Assembly (NCBI GenBank): GCA_003416985.1
Contig: QVIN01000001.1
Location: forward strand, 372,001-436,000
Source of the DNA: Duganella sp. BJB480
Lineage (GTDB): Bacteria; Pseudomonadota; Gammaproteobacteria; Burkholderiales; Burkholderiaceae_D
Direction: 5' to 3'
DNA length: 64,000 nucleotides
The notes below the pieces were generated by a model, which was not told the origin of the DNA, made no database searches, and worked only from the letters and a program-made list of their open reading frames with translations. Positions within the stretch are counted from its first letter, which is position 1, and the number at the start of each line of letters is the position of its first letter. A program made the translations under genes and the position numbers. Positions 45,401 through 53,915 of this stretch are shown in pieces.

Positions 45401-48400
45401 GCGGCTTCAACCTGTCCGCCTTCGGCGTGCGCGAGCGCGCCATCACGCTGTTCCTGATCATCGCCATCAGCGCCGCCGGCCTGTTCGCCTTCTTCCGTCT
45501 CGGACGGGCGGAGGATCCCAGCTTCGTGGTCAAGGTCTTGACCGTGGCCGCCAGCTGGCCCGGCGCGACCGCCACCGAAATGCAGGAGCAGGTCGCCGAC
45601 CGTCTTGAAAAACGCCTGCAGGAACTGGAGGCCTACGACCGCGTGGAAACCAGCGCGCGGCCGGGGCTGGTGACGATGAAGGTCTACCTGAAGGACGACG
45701 CCTCGGCCAAGACCGTGGAAGACCAGTTCTACCAGGTGCGCAAGAAGCTGGGCGACGAGGCGATCAACCTGCCGCGCGGCGTCCTCGGCCCCTTCGTCAA
45801 CGACGAATTCTCGGACGTGTATTTCTCGCTGTTCTCGTTGAGCGGCAAGCAGCTGCCGCACCGCCAGCTGGTGCTGAAGGCGGAGGAGGTCCGCCAGCGC
45901 CTGCTGCATGTGCCGGGCGTGCAGAAGGTGAACATCCTGGGCGAGCAGCAGCAAAGAATTTTTGTCGAGATCTCGCATGAACGCCTGGCCACGCTGGGCA
46001 TCAAGGCGCAGGCGGTGATCGACGCGCTGGGCCGGCAGAACACCGTCACCTCGGCCGGCTTCGTCGAGACGCGCGGTCCGCGCGTGCAGCTGCGCCTGGA
46101 CGGCGCCATCGACAGCGTGGACAGCGTCAAGGCCATCCCCATCGTCGACGCCGGCCGCACGCTTAAGCTGGGCGATATCGCCGACGTGCGGCGCGGCTAT
46201 GAAGACCCGGCCAGCTTCGCCATCCGCACCCAGGGCGAGGCCTCGCTGGTGCTGGGCGTGGTGATGAAGCGCGGCTACAACGGCCTGCAACTGGGCCACG
46301 ACCTCGGCGCCGCCCAGCAGACGCTGCGCGGCGAACTGCCGACCGGCATCGAGCTGGACCAGATCTCCGACCAGTCGCTGGCCATCAAGGCCGCCGTCAA
46401 CGAGTTCATGGTCAAGTTCGTGGTGGCGCTGGCGGTGGTGATCGTGGTCAGCCTGGTCACGCTGGGCTGGCGCGTGGGCCTGGTGGTGGCCGCCGCCGTG
46501 CCGCTGACGCTGGCCGCCGTGTTCGTCATCATGCTGGTGACCGGGCGCGTGTTCGACCGCATCACGCTCGGCGCGCTGATCCTGTCGCTGGGCCTGCTGG
46601 TGGACGACGCCATCATCGCCATCGAAATGATGGTGGTGAAAATGGAGGAGGGCGTGAGCCGCATCGCCGCCGCCACCCATGCGTGGACCGCGACGGCCGC
46701 GCCCATGTTGTCGGGCACGCTGTTGACCATCATCGGCTTCCTGCCGGTCGGCTTCGCGCGCTCCACCGCCGGCGAGTATGCCGGCAACATCTTCTGGGTG
46801 GTGGCCTTCGCGCTGATCACCTCGTGGGTGGTGGCGGTGCTGTTCATTCCCTACATGGGCGTGAAGATGCTGCCGGACATACCGGTCAAGGCCGGCGGCC
46901 ACGACGCCATCTACAACACGCCGAACTACCAGCGCCTGCGCCAACTGGTGCGCTGGTGCGTGGACCACAAATGGCTGACCGCCGCCGTCACCGTCACCTT
47001 GTTCGCGCTGGCCGGCGTGGGCATGGGCGCCGTGCAGAAGCAGTTCTTCCCGAATTCCGAACGTCCCGAGCTGACGCTGGAAGTGAACCTGCCGCCGGGC
47101 AGCGCCTTCGCCGCCACCGACGCGGCCGTGCGCCAGATCGAGGCCGCGCTGCGCAAGGAGCCGGAGGCCAAGCTGGTGTCGAGCTATGTCGGCCAGGGCA
47201 CGCCGCGCTTCTTCCTGTCGGTCAATCCCGAATTGCCCAACCCGGCCTTCGCGCAGCTGATCGTGCTGACCGCCGGCCCGCAGGAGCGCGACATCCTGAA
47301 GCAGAAAATCCGCACCATGATCGCCGAGGGCCGCTTCCCGCAGGCGCGGGTGCGCGTCAGCCAGTTCCTGTTCGGGCCGCCGGTGCCGTATCCGGTGCTC
47401 TTCCGCGTGGCCGGTCCCGACCTGGACCGCGTGCGCGAGCTGGCCGGACAGGTGCGCGCCATCATGGCGCAGAACCCCGACATGCGCGACGTCCACCTCG
47501 ACTGGGGCAACCGCACGCCGTCGCTGCGTTTGGCGCTGGACCAGGAGCGCTTGCGCCAGGTCGGCCTGTCGCCGCGCGACGCGGCCAACCAGCTGCAGGC
47601 GCTGTTGAACGGCATCCCCGCGACCCAGGTGCGCGAAGGCTTGCGCACCGTGGATGTGGTGATCCGCAGCCCGAACGCCGAGCGCAACAACCTGGCCGAC
47701 ATCCGCAACCTGACGCTGACCAACGACAGCGGCGCCAGCGTGCCCTTGTCGCAGGTGGCGCGGCTGGAGACGCGCATGGAGGACTCGGTCCTCAAGCGCT
47801 ATGACCGCGAAAGCTATATCGCCGTGCAGGGCGACATCCGCGACGGCACGCAGCCGCCGGACGTGACCAAGGCCATCCTACCCAAGCTGGAGCAGCTCAA
47901 GGCCAGCCTGCCGCCCGGCTATCACATCGACACCGGCGGCGCGGTGGAGGAGAGCGCCAAGGCCGACATGGCGCTGGCCAAGCTGTTCCCGCTGATGATC
48001 ATCCTGATGCTGGCGGTGATCATGGTGCAGGTGCGCTCGTTCGCGACGATGTGGATGGTGTTCGCCACCGCGCCGCTGGGCCTGGTGGGCGCGGTGCCGA
48101 CGCTGCTGGTGTTCCATCAGCCGTTCGGCTTCAACGCCATCCTCGGCCTGATCGGGCTGGCGGGCATTTTGATGCGCAACACGCTGATCCTGGTGGACCA
48201 GATCCAGCACGACCTGGCCGCCGGCCTGACGCCGTACCAGGCCGTGATCGAATCGACGGTGCGCCGCGCGCGGCCGGTGATCCTGACCGCCGCCGCCGCG
48301 ATGCTGGCTTTCATTCCGCTGACTCATTCGAGCTTCTGGGGGCCGCTGGCGTATGTGTTGATCGGCGGTGTCGGCGTCGGCACGGTGCTGACGCTGCTGT

Positions 48401-48495
48401 TCCTGCCGGCGCTGTATTCGCTGTGGTTCAAGGTCAGCAAGCATGCCGCTGCGGCGGCCGAATCGAATGATATGCAATCCAGGGAGGCAGCATGA
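45397..48495 (+). CDS. RND efflux pump permease
   Basis: 1032 residues, standard RND length. FNLSAFGVRERAITLFLIIA starts the first helix. VAASWPGATATEMQEQVADRLEK and RPGLVTMKVYLKDDASAK are porter-domain motifs, and LSLGLLVDDAIIAIEMMVVK carries the paired Asp residues of the proton relay in TM4. The C-terminal half ends ILTAAAAMLAFIPLTHSSFW. It exports hydrophobic or amphiphilic compounds using the proton gradient. The permease overlaps both the adaptor upstream and the outer-membrane gene downstream by 4 bp, so all three are co-translated. Confidence 0.93.
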   Translation: MSGFNLSAFGVRERAITLFLIIAISAAGLFAFFRLGRAEDPSFVVKVLTVAASWPGATATEMQEQVADRLEKRLQELEAYDRVETSARPGLVTMKVYLKDDASAKTVEDQFYQVRKKLGDEAINLPRGVLGPFVNDEFSDVYFSLFSLSGKQLPHRQLVLKAEEVRQRLLHVPGVQKVNILGEQQQRIFVEISHERLATLGIKAQAVIDALGRQNTVTSAGFVETRGPRVQLRLDGAIDSVDSVKAIPIVDAGRTLKLGDIADVRRGYEDPASFAIRTQGEASLVLGVVMKRGYNGLQLGHDLGAAQQTLRGELPTGIELDQISDQSLAIKAAVNEFMVKFVVALAVVIVVSLVTLGWRVGLVVAAAVPLTLAAVFVIMLVTGRVFDRITLGALILSLGLLVDDAIIAIEMMVVKMEEGVSRIAAATHAWTATAAPMLSGTLLTIIGFLPVGFARSTAGEYAGNIFWVVAFALITSWVVAVLFIPYMGVKMLPDIPVKAGGHDAIYNTPNYQRLRQLVRWCVDHKWLTAAVTVTLFALAGVGMGAVQKQFFPNSERPELTLEVNLPPGSAFAATDAAVRQIEAALRKEPEAKLVSSYVGQGTPRFFLSVNPELPNPAFAQLIVLTAGPQERDILKQKIRTMIAEGRFPQARVRVSQFLFGPPVPYPVLFRVAGPDLDRVRELAGQVRAIMAQNPDMRDVHLDWGNRTPSLRLALDQERLRQVGLSPRDAANQLQALLNGIPATQVREGLRTVDVVIRSPNAERNNLADIRNLTLTNDSGASVPLSQVARLETRMEDSVLKRYDRESYIAVQGDIRDGTQPPDVTKAILPKLEQLKASLPPGYHIDTGGAVEESAKADMALAKLFPLMIILMLAVIMVQVRSFATMWMVFATAPLGLVGAVPTLLVFHQPFGFNAILGLIGLAGILMRNTLILVDQIQHDLAAGLTPYQAVIESTVRRARPVILTAAAAMLAFIPLTHSSFWGPLAYVLIGGVGVGTVLTLLFLPALYSLWFKVSKHAAAAAESNDMQSREAA

Positions 48496-49907
48496 GTACC
48501 AAACATTTAGGGGGCGCGTCGGTCCTGCTGGCCGCGCTGCTTGCCGGCTGCTCGCTGGCGCCGACCTACGAACGTCCGGCGCTGCCGGTGGCCGGCGAGT
48601 GGCCTGCGCCTCAGCGCACCGAGGAAGGTCCATCGGCCAGCAGCGTGCCGTGGCAATCGTTCTTCAGGGACGAGCAGTTGAAGCAGCTGATCGGCATGGC
48701 GTTGGAGCACAACCGCGACCTGCGCGTGGCGACACTGAACATCGAGCGCGCCCGCGCGCTGTATCAGGTGCAATCGGCCGACCGCCTGCCGAGCGTGAAC
48801 GCCGGCCTGAGCGGCGCGAGGCAGCGGGTGCCGGACCTGGTGGCGCCTGGCGGCCGGGGAGGGCTGACCACCAGCTACACGGCGGGCCTGGGCGTGACCG
48901 CCTTCGAGCTGGACTTGTTCGGCCGCGTGCGCAATCTGTCGGGTGCGGCGCTGGAGCGCTTCGCCGCGACCGAGGAGGGCCAGCGCGCCGCGCAGATCAG
49001 CCTGGTGGCGCAAGTGGCCTACAGCTATGAGGCGGTGCTGGCCGACGAACAGCTGCTGGCGCTGGCCCGCCAGACGCTGGACAGCCGCGGCGCCTCGCAT
49101 CAGCGCCAGACGCTGCTGCGCGCCTCGGGCGCCAATTCGGACTACGATCTGCGGCAATCCGAGTCGCTGCTGGAGGCCGCGAAGATCGCGGTGCTGCAGG
49201 CGCAGCGCCAGCGCGCGCTGGACGAGAACGCGCTGGTGGTGCTGATCGGCCGGCCGGTGCCGGCGGCGTTGCTGCCCGGACCCGGCAAGCGCTGGGACGG
49301 CGAGGCCATCGCGGCCCTGCCGGCCGGGCTGCCGTCCGACTTGCTGACGGCGCGGCCCGACATCCGCCAGCAGGAATCGCTGCTGCGCGCCGCCAACGCC
49401 AACATCGGCGTGGCGCGGGCCGCGTTCTTCCCGCGCATCAGCCTGACCGGCGCGTTCGGTTCGTCGAGCGACGCGTTGAGCGGCCTGTTCGATTCCGGCA
49501 GCCGCGCCTGGAACTTCCTGCCCCAGGTCACGCTGCCGATCTTCGACGGCGGCCGCAACCGCGCCAATCTCGGCGCCGCCGTGGCGGAGCGCGACATCGC
49601 GGTGGCGCAGTATGAAAAGACGGTGCAGGTGGCGTTCCGCGAGGTGGCCGACGCGCTGGCCGGCCACGCGACGCTGGGCGAGGAGTTGCAGGCGGTGAGG
49701 GCGCAGGAGCAGGCCGAGCAGGCAAGGCACGATCTGGCCAGGCTGCGCTACGACAGCGGCGAGGCCAGCTACCTCGAATACCTGGACGCGCAGCGCGCCT
49801 TGTTCGCTGCGCAGCAGCAGGCCATCCGCGCCGGCCTGGCCGAGCTGCAAAACCGCATCGCCTTGTACAAATCGCTGGGTGGGGGCTGGAGCGCGCCGCA
49901 AGGCTAG
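48492..49907 (+). CDS. RND efflux outer-membrane lipoprotein (NodT/OprM type)
   Basis: 471 residues. The lipobox is in LLAALLAGCS. LAPTYERPALPVAGEWP and WQSFFRDEQLKQLIGMALEHNRDLRVA are typical NodT-family starts. TAFELDLFGRVRNLSGAALE and LPSDLLTARPDIRQQESLLRAANANIGVARAAFFPRISL (read here in parts) are the conserved repeat motifs of the TolC-like barrel. It forms the exit duct of the tripartite pump. Confidence 0.92.
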   Translation: MSTKHLGGASVLLAALLAGCSLAPTYERPALPVAGEWPAPQRTEEGPSASSVPWQSFFRDEQLKQLIGMALEHNRDLRVATLNIERARALYQVQSADRLPSVNAGLSGARQRVPDLVAPGGRGGLTTSYTAGLGVTAFELDLFGRVRNLSGAALERFAATEEGQRAAQISLVAQVAYSYEAVLADEQLLALARQTLDSRGASHQRQTLLRASGANSDYDLRQSESLLEAAKIAVLQAQRQRALDENALVVLIGRPVPAALLPGPGKRWDGEAIAALPAGLPSDLLTARPDIRQQESLLRAANANIGVARAAFFPRISLTGAFGSSSDALSGLFDSGSRAWNFLPQVTLPIFDGGRNRANLGAAVAERDIAVAQYEKTVQVAFREVADALAGHATLGEELQAVRAQEQAEQARHDLARLRYDSGEASYLEYLDAQRALFAAQQQAIRAGLAELQNRIALYKSLGGGWSAPQG

Positions 49908-49915
49908 CGTTCCAA

Positions 49916-49946
49916 CGGGCCGCCGCTAGGCTTCGGCGGCGGCCCG
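49916..49946. terminator. Hairpin between convergent RND and TetR genes
   Basis: CGGGCCGCCG (49916-49925) pairs with CGGCGGCCCG (49937-49946) around an 11-nt loop. It overlaps the last codons of the reverse-strand TetR gene. There is no T tract, so it is at most a weak bidirectional terminator. Confidence 0.35.
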
Positions 49947-50558
49947 GTTGTCCTGTTCCAGGCCGGTGCTGGTGGCGGCGTTGCGCAGGATAAGGTTCAC
50001 CGTGTTCTTCGCGTTGCGCAGGACGGTCTCGGCCAGGACCGGATCGGTGACCACGCTCGCCACCGACACCGCGCCGACCAATACCGAGACGATGGACTCG
50101 GCCACGCCCAGATAATCGCTGTAATCGAGGCGCATCAAATAAGACGCGAACAGTTTGACGAAGCGCGTATAGCCGTCGGTGACGACTTCCTTGATCTGCT
50201 CATCCGCATCCCTGAGTTCGCTGGCGAGGTTGGCTATCGGGCAGAGATTGCCCAGCGTCGTATCCTGGTGCTGGCTGAGGTAGTACTCCACGATCAGGTC
50301 GAGTGCTTCGCGCGGCGGCTTGCCGGCGGTGGCGGCGTCGAGCAAGGCGCGGATCTGCTCGAACGCGGCGGCGCTGGCCGCCGCCACCAGATGTTCCTTC
50401 GATTGGAAATGGCGGTAGAAACCACCCTGCGTGAGCCCGGCCGCGACCATGATGTCGGCAATCGGCGTCGCCGCAATGCCGTTTCTGAGAAACATGCCGG
50501 AGGCGGTCGACAGGATACGCTTGCGTGTCTCCGCCGTCTCCGCGTTTGATTTGCGCAT
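49926..50558 (-). CDS. TetR/AcrR-family regulator, paralogue
   Basis: 210 residues. TRKRILSTASGMFLRNGIAATPIADIMVAAGLTQGGFYRH and FQSKEHLVAAASA at the N-terminus parallel the TetR at 43634 closely. The two are related and bracket the RND operon on both sides. It converges with the RND operon. The start is ATG 50558 (GAGGTG upstream); GTG 50564 is possible. Its target could be its own promoter or the same efflux genes. Confidence 0.85.
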   Translation of the reverse strand: MRKSNAETAETRKRILSTASGMFLRNGIAATPIADIMVAAGLTQGGFYRHFQSKEHLVAAASAAAFEQIRALLDAATAGKPPREALDLIVEYYLSQHQDTTLGNLCPIANLASELRDADEQIKEVVTDGYTRFVKLFASYLMRLDYSDYLGVAESIVSVLVGAVSVASVVTDPVLAETVLRNAKNTVNLILRNAATSTGLEQDNRAAAEA

Positions 50559-50587
50559 ACCCACACCTCGCCGAAATATAGATGTTC

Positions 50588-50615
50588 ATTGTACGCCAAA
50601 ATATGCCCGGCTCAA
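50588..50615 (-). promoter_or_regulatory. Predicted promoter of the second tetR gene
   Basis: On the reverse strand: TTGAGC (50610-50615), a 16-bp spacer and TACAAT (50588-50593), 30 bp before the ATG. Confidence 0.55.
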
Positions 50616-50667
50616 ATCGCTTAAAGAAATGGTATTCTTGTGGAATTAACACCCTTTGGAGGTTGAA

Positions 50668-51006
50668 ATGGTGAAGGCTTTGGGATCGAGCACGGCGGCC
50701 GCCAGCAGCGCGTCGGGCGGCAACAGCGCGATCGAAGTGCTGCAAGCGAAAATGGGCGAGCTGATAAAGAAGCTGCGGGACGCCACGCAGGACCGCTCGC
50801 CGGGCGCCAAGGAGCGGCTCAAGCTGATCCAGATCCAGATCCAGGCGCTGCAAACGCAGATCGAGCAGCTGCAGTCGCAGGCCGCGCAGAAGGCGGCGCT
50901 GGAACAATTGAAGCATCAGCAGGAACAGGCCGCCAGCGCGAAACGGCAGCGGGCGTCGAAAGACGCCAGCGCCACGGTGGGCAGCGTGGTCGATACGACG
51001 GCGTGA
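50668..51006 (+). CDS. Small coiled-coil protein, FlxA-like
   Basis: 112 residues, cytoplasmic. A Ser/Ala-rich N-terminus is followed by a continuous amphipathic helix (IEVLQAKMGELIKKLRDAT and LKLIQIQIQALQTQIEQLQS) with clear heptads, then a Lys/Gln-rich tail. It resembles FlxA-like proteins, which have no known biochemical role. The ATG at 50668 follows TTTGGAGG. It runs toward the two reverse-strand tRNA genes. Confidence 0.6.
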   Translation: MVKALGSSTAAASSASGGNSAIEVLQAKMGELIKKLRDATQDRSPGAKERLKLIQIQIQALQTQIEQLQSQAAQKAALEQLKHQQEQAASAKRQRASKDASATVGSVVDTTA

Positions 51007-51013
51007 GATGGAA

Positions 51014-51089
51014 TGGCGTCCCCAGGGGGATTCGAACCCCCGTACTCACCGTGAAAGGGTGATGTCCTAGGCCTCTAGACGATGGGGAC
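51014..51089 (-). tRNA. tRNA-Glu (anticodon TTC)
   Basis: 76 nt including encoded CCA. The acceptor GTCCCCA pairs with TGGGGAC; the D arm contains TCTAGAGGCCTAGGACA; the anticodon loop is CTTTCAC with TTC at 51053-51055 (GAA on the forward strand); the T arm contains GGTTCGAATCC. It lies 26 bp downstream of tRNA-Ala on the same strand. Confidence 0.95.
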
Positions 51090-51115
51090 TGTGAACTGCC
51101 GGATATTTCGCACAT

Positions 51116-51191
<76 letters not shown>

Positions 51192-51206
51192 CTGTGTGCG
51201 GGCCGC

Positions 51207-51235
51207 ATTATAGCAAAGGCCCGGACAAAGCAAAA
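51207..51235 (-). promoter_or_regulatory. tRNA operon promoter
   Basis: A perfect TATAAT (51207-51212, reverse strand) ends 16 bp before tRNA-Ala. The best -35 is TTTTGC at 17-bp spacing (51230-51235), which is moderate. Confidence 0.6.
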
Positions 51236-51580
51236 GGCGGCGTTTTCAAGCGCGCGCTACCTTTCCAATCTGTAATGAAGTGATCATGCTACCGATAGCC
51301 GCGAATGGCTAAAATTCGCCATCCAAATCGGTCGGACCAGTTTATCCTCGCAATTTCCCACAGCATCCACGTCCCGCTAGTGCCATCACGCGAGCCGATT
51401 GGTCTCGCGGCGCGCACCCCGGCAAAAAAACCTGCATGTCGACGGCATTCCGGCGCTGAGGTGACTGGAGTTTCTGTGCCAAACGAGGGTATGATGAACC
51501 CATTTTTTAACGCTCGCGGCAACAGCGACTGATGACCGCTTCCCGGTCAACAATAAAAAGATTTTCTTGAACAGGGTAGT
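51236..51580. other. 345-bp intergenic stretch before the alpha/beta hydrolase gene
   Basis: I see no gene or RNA here. A 75-codon open frame at 51305-51532 is untranslated in character. A TATGAT near 51490 could be a -10 for the downstream hydrolase gene, but without a convincing -35. Confidence 0.4.
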
Positions 51581-52411
51581 ATGAAGACTATTGAATTGGC
51601 AGGCGGTCCGCATGCCGTGCTGGCTTTGCACGGCTTGCTGGGCAACCCGCTGGAAATGCAGTATGTGGGCAAGCGCCTGCAACGTGCAGGCTATACCGTT
51701 GTCATTCCATTGATACCGGGTTACGGCTACTCGTCCGGCCAGGCCGACTCCTATCGTACTACCCGCAGCGAGCGATGGTACGAGGAAGTCGCACGCCTGT
51801 TCGACCAGCTCAAGGAGACCCACGCCAGCGTGTCGGTGGTGGGCTTGTGCATCGGCGCGGTGCTGGCCTTGCGCCTGGCTATCGAGCGCGGCAACGAAAT
51901 CGCCTCGCTCGGCCTGCTGGCCACGACCCTGTCCTACGACGGCTGGAGCATCCCCAAGTACCGCTTCCTGTTGCCGCTGGCGTACTACACGCCGGCCCGC
52001 CACTGGTATTCGTACGAAGAGCGCTATCCCTACGGGCTGAAAAACGAGAACCTGCGGCGCTGGATCGCGCGCGAGATGAAGGTCAGCGATTCGTCGGCGG
52101 CCGGCGCCTCGCGCCTGTCGGCCGAGGGCATCTTCCAGGCGCACCGCCTGATCAAGCAGGTGCGCGCCCAGCTGTCCAAGGTGACCGCGCCGGCGCTGAT
52201 CATCCACGCCGAGGAAGACGACGTCGCCAGCACCAAGAGCGCCGACCTGGTCGAGCGCAGCATCAGTTCGGCCAGCCGCCGCAAGGTCATCCTGCACGAC
52301 AGCTACCACATCATCACCCTCGACAATGAGAAGGAACTCGTTGCCGACGAAACGGTTGCGTTCTTCAACCAGCATCTGCCGTCCCAGGACGCGCTGCTGA
52401 ACCGTGCTTAA
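51581..52411 (+). CDS. Alpha/beta hydrolase with a Cys nucleophile
   Basis: 276 residues, no signal peptide. AVLALHGLLGNPLEMQYVGK gives the oxyanion-hole HG motif. The nucleophile elbow reads VVGLCIGAVLALRLA, so Cys90 replaces the usual Ser. Asp214 (in AEEDDVAS) and His243 (in DSYHIITLD) complete a triad; the SYHIITLD block resembles bacterial carboxylesterases of the Est30 type. It precedes an acyl carrier protein gene by 26 bp, which suggests a thioesterase or acyltransferase acting on ACP-bound chains rather than a general esterase. Confidence 0.75.
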   Translation: MKTIELAGGPHAVLALHGLLGNPLEMQYVGKRLQRAGYTVVIPLIPGYGYSSGQADSYRTTRSERWYEEVARLFDQLKETHASVSVVGLCIGAVLALRLAIERGNEIASLGLLATTLSYDGWSIPKYRFLLPLAYYTPARHWYSYEERYPYGLKNENLRRWIAREMKVSDSSAAGASRLSAEGIFQAHRLIKQVRAQLSKVTAPALIIHAEEDDVASTKSADLVERSISSASRRKVILHDSYHIITLDNEKELVADETVAFFNQHLPSQDALLNRA

Positions 52412-52437
52412 CACCTATTAAACAGAGATTATTTTTT

Positions 52438-52683
52438 ATGAATTCATTCCCCACCGTCGCCAAACTGCTGGCCAAAAGCCTGGACGTGCCAGAAGATACC
52501 ATCCAGCCGCAGACCGAACTCGAGGCGCTGGGCGCCGATTCGCTGACCGTGATCGAATTGATTTTCGACCTGGAAGAAGAGTTCGGCATCGAAGTGGGCG
52601 ACGAGCGTCCCAAGCTGGTGGTGGTGCAGGACATCGCCGACCAGATCGATACCTACCTGGCTAACAAGGCCACCAGCGCATGA
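52438..52683 (+). CDS. Acyl carrier protein
   Basis: 81 residues, acidic, four-helix ACP. The phosphopantetheine site is Ser35 in LGADSLTVIELIFDLEEEFG. The start MNSFPTVAKLLAKSLDVPED differs from the housekeeping AcpP of proteobacteria, so this is a dedicated ACP. It overlaps the next gene, a ketosynthase, by 4 bp (ATGA), so the two proteins should work as a pair. Confidence 0.92.
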   Translation: MNSFPTVAKLLAKSLDVPEDTIQPQTELEALGADSLTVIELIFDLEEEFGIEVGDERPKLVVVQDIADQIDTYLANKATSA

Positions 52684-53915
52684 CCGCGCAGCGCGTGGTG
52701 ATCACCGGCCTCGGGGCGATCTCGTCGCTGGGCGTCGGCGCCGACCGCAATTTCGAGCAGGCGCTGGCCGGCCACAGCGGCATCGGCCTGCTGCAGCTCG
52801 GCGGCGACCGCCAGCGGCCGGACACGCCCGCCGCGCAAATCCGCGGTTCCTTGCCCGAGCTGGTCAAGAATTCCGAACTGCCGATCTTCGACCGCTTCTC
52901 GCTGCTGGGCTGGGCCGCCGCCAGCGAGGCGCTGGCCCAGTCGGGCCTGGATGCGACCGTCGCGCCCGAGCGCAGCGGCGTGTTCTGGGGCAGCGGCATG
53001 GGCGGCGCCGGCACCGTCGAATCGGGCTACGTCGACCTGTTCATCGACGGCAAGACCCGCGTGCGGCCGATGTCGGTCGTGGCCGGCATGACCAACGCGG
53101 CGGCTGCGCAGATCGCGCTGCGCTGCGGCTTCAAGGGCAGCGTCAACAACTACAGCAGCGCCTGCGTGTCGTCGGCGCAGGCCATCGGCGAGGCCTACCG
53201 CCACGTCCGCCACGGCTACGCCGACCGGGTGCTGGCCGGCGGCTCGGAAGCCTTGCTGTGCTACGGCGTGGTCACCGCCTGGGACGCCTTGCGCGTGCTG
53301 GCGCCGTTCGACGCCGAACACCCCGAGCGTTCGTGCCGGCCATTCTCGGCCGGACGCGGCGGCCTGGTGCTGGGCGAGGCGGGCGCCGCCGTGATGCTGG
53401 AATCGCTGGCGTCGGCGCAGGCGCGCGGCGCCACCATCCTGGCCGAGCTGGTCGCCTACGGCACCAGCAACGACGCCACCCACATCACCAAGCCCGACGC
53501 CGACGGCCAGGAACGGGCCATGCGCCAGGCGCTGGAACAGTGCGGCCTGCCGGCATCGGCGATCGGCTACATCAACGCCCACGGCGCCGGCACTCCGGCT
53601 GGCGACCTGGCCGAGACCACCTCGATCAAGCAGGCCTTCGGGCCGTTGGCGCGCGATCTGATGGTCAGCTCCACCAAGTCCATGCACGGCCACACGCTGG
53701 GCGCGGCCGGGGCGCTGGAATTCGTGATGACCACGCAGGCCGTGCGCCACGGCGCGGTGCCGCCGACCGCCTTCCTCGACCGGCCCGATCCCGAGTGCGA
53801 CCTCGATTTCGTGCCGCTCGAAGCCCGGCGCGGCGTGCCGCTGCGGGCGGCGATGTCGAACTCGTTCGCCTTCGGCGGCAGCAACGTCGCGCTGATCGTC
53901 AGCGCGTTCCGATGA
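52680..53915 (+). CDS. Beta-ketoacyl-ACP synthase, KAS II-like
   Basis: 411 residues. The catalytic triad is Cys162 (NNYSSACVSSAQAIGEA), His301 (INAHGAGTPAGD) and His338 (STKSMHGHTLGAAGALE), with Lys333. The sequence NAHGAGT differs from the usual NAHGTST of FabF, and GSGMGGAGTVESGY is also off the housekeeping pattern, so this is a specialised condensing enzyme. It extends acyl chains on the adjacent ACP. Its stop overlaps the MipA/OmpV start (ATGA). Confidence 0.9.
   Translation: MTAQRVVITGLGAISSLGVGADRNFEQALAGHSGIGLLQLGGDRQRPDTPAAQIRGSLPELVKNSELPIFDRFSLLGWAAASEALAQSGLDATVAPERSGVFWGSGMGGAGTVESGYVDLFIDGKTRVRPMSVVAGMTNAAAAQIALRCGFKGSVNNYSSACVSSAQAIGEAYRHVRHGYADRVLAGGSEALLCYGVVTAWDALRVLAPFDAEHPERSCRPFSAGRGGLVLGEAGAAVMLESLASAQARGATILAELVAYGTSNDATHITKPDADGQERAMRQALEQCGLPASAIGYINAHGAGTPAGDLAETTSIKQAFGPLARDLMVSSTKSMHGHTLGAAGALEFVMTTQAVRHGAVPPTAFLDRPDPECDLDFVPLEARRGVPLRAAMSNSFAFGGSNVALIVSAFR

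Noticed and set aside
45076..47496. Reverse 806-codon frame antisense to the RND permease
   Set aside because: His/Gln/Arg-rich shadow; the forward gene is a full-length RND pump.
51305..51532. Forward 75-codon frame starting MAKIRHPNR
   Set aside because: No ribosome site and no recognisable family, in a promoter-type gap.
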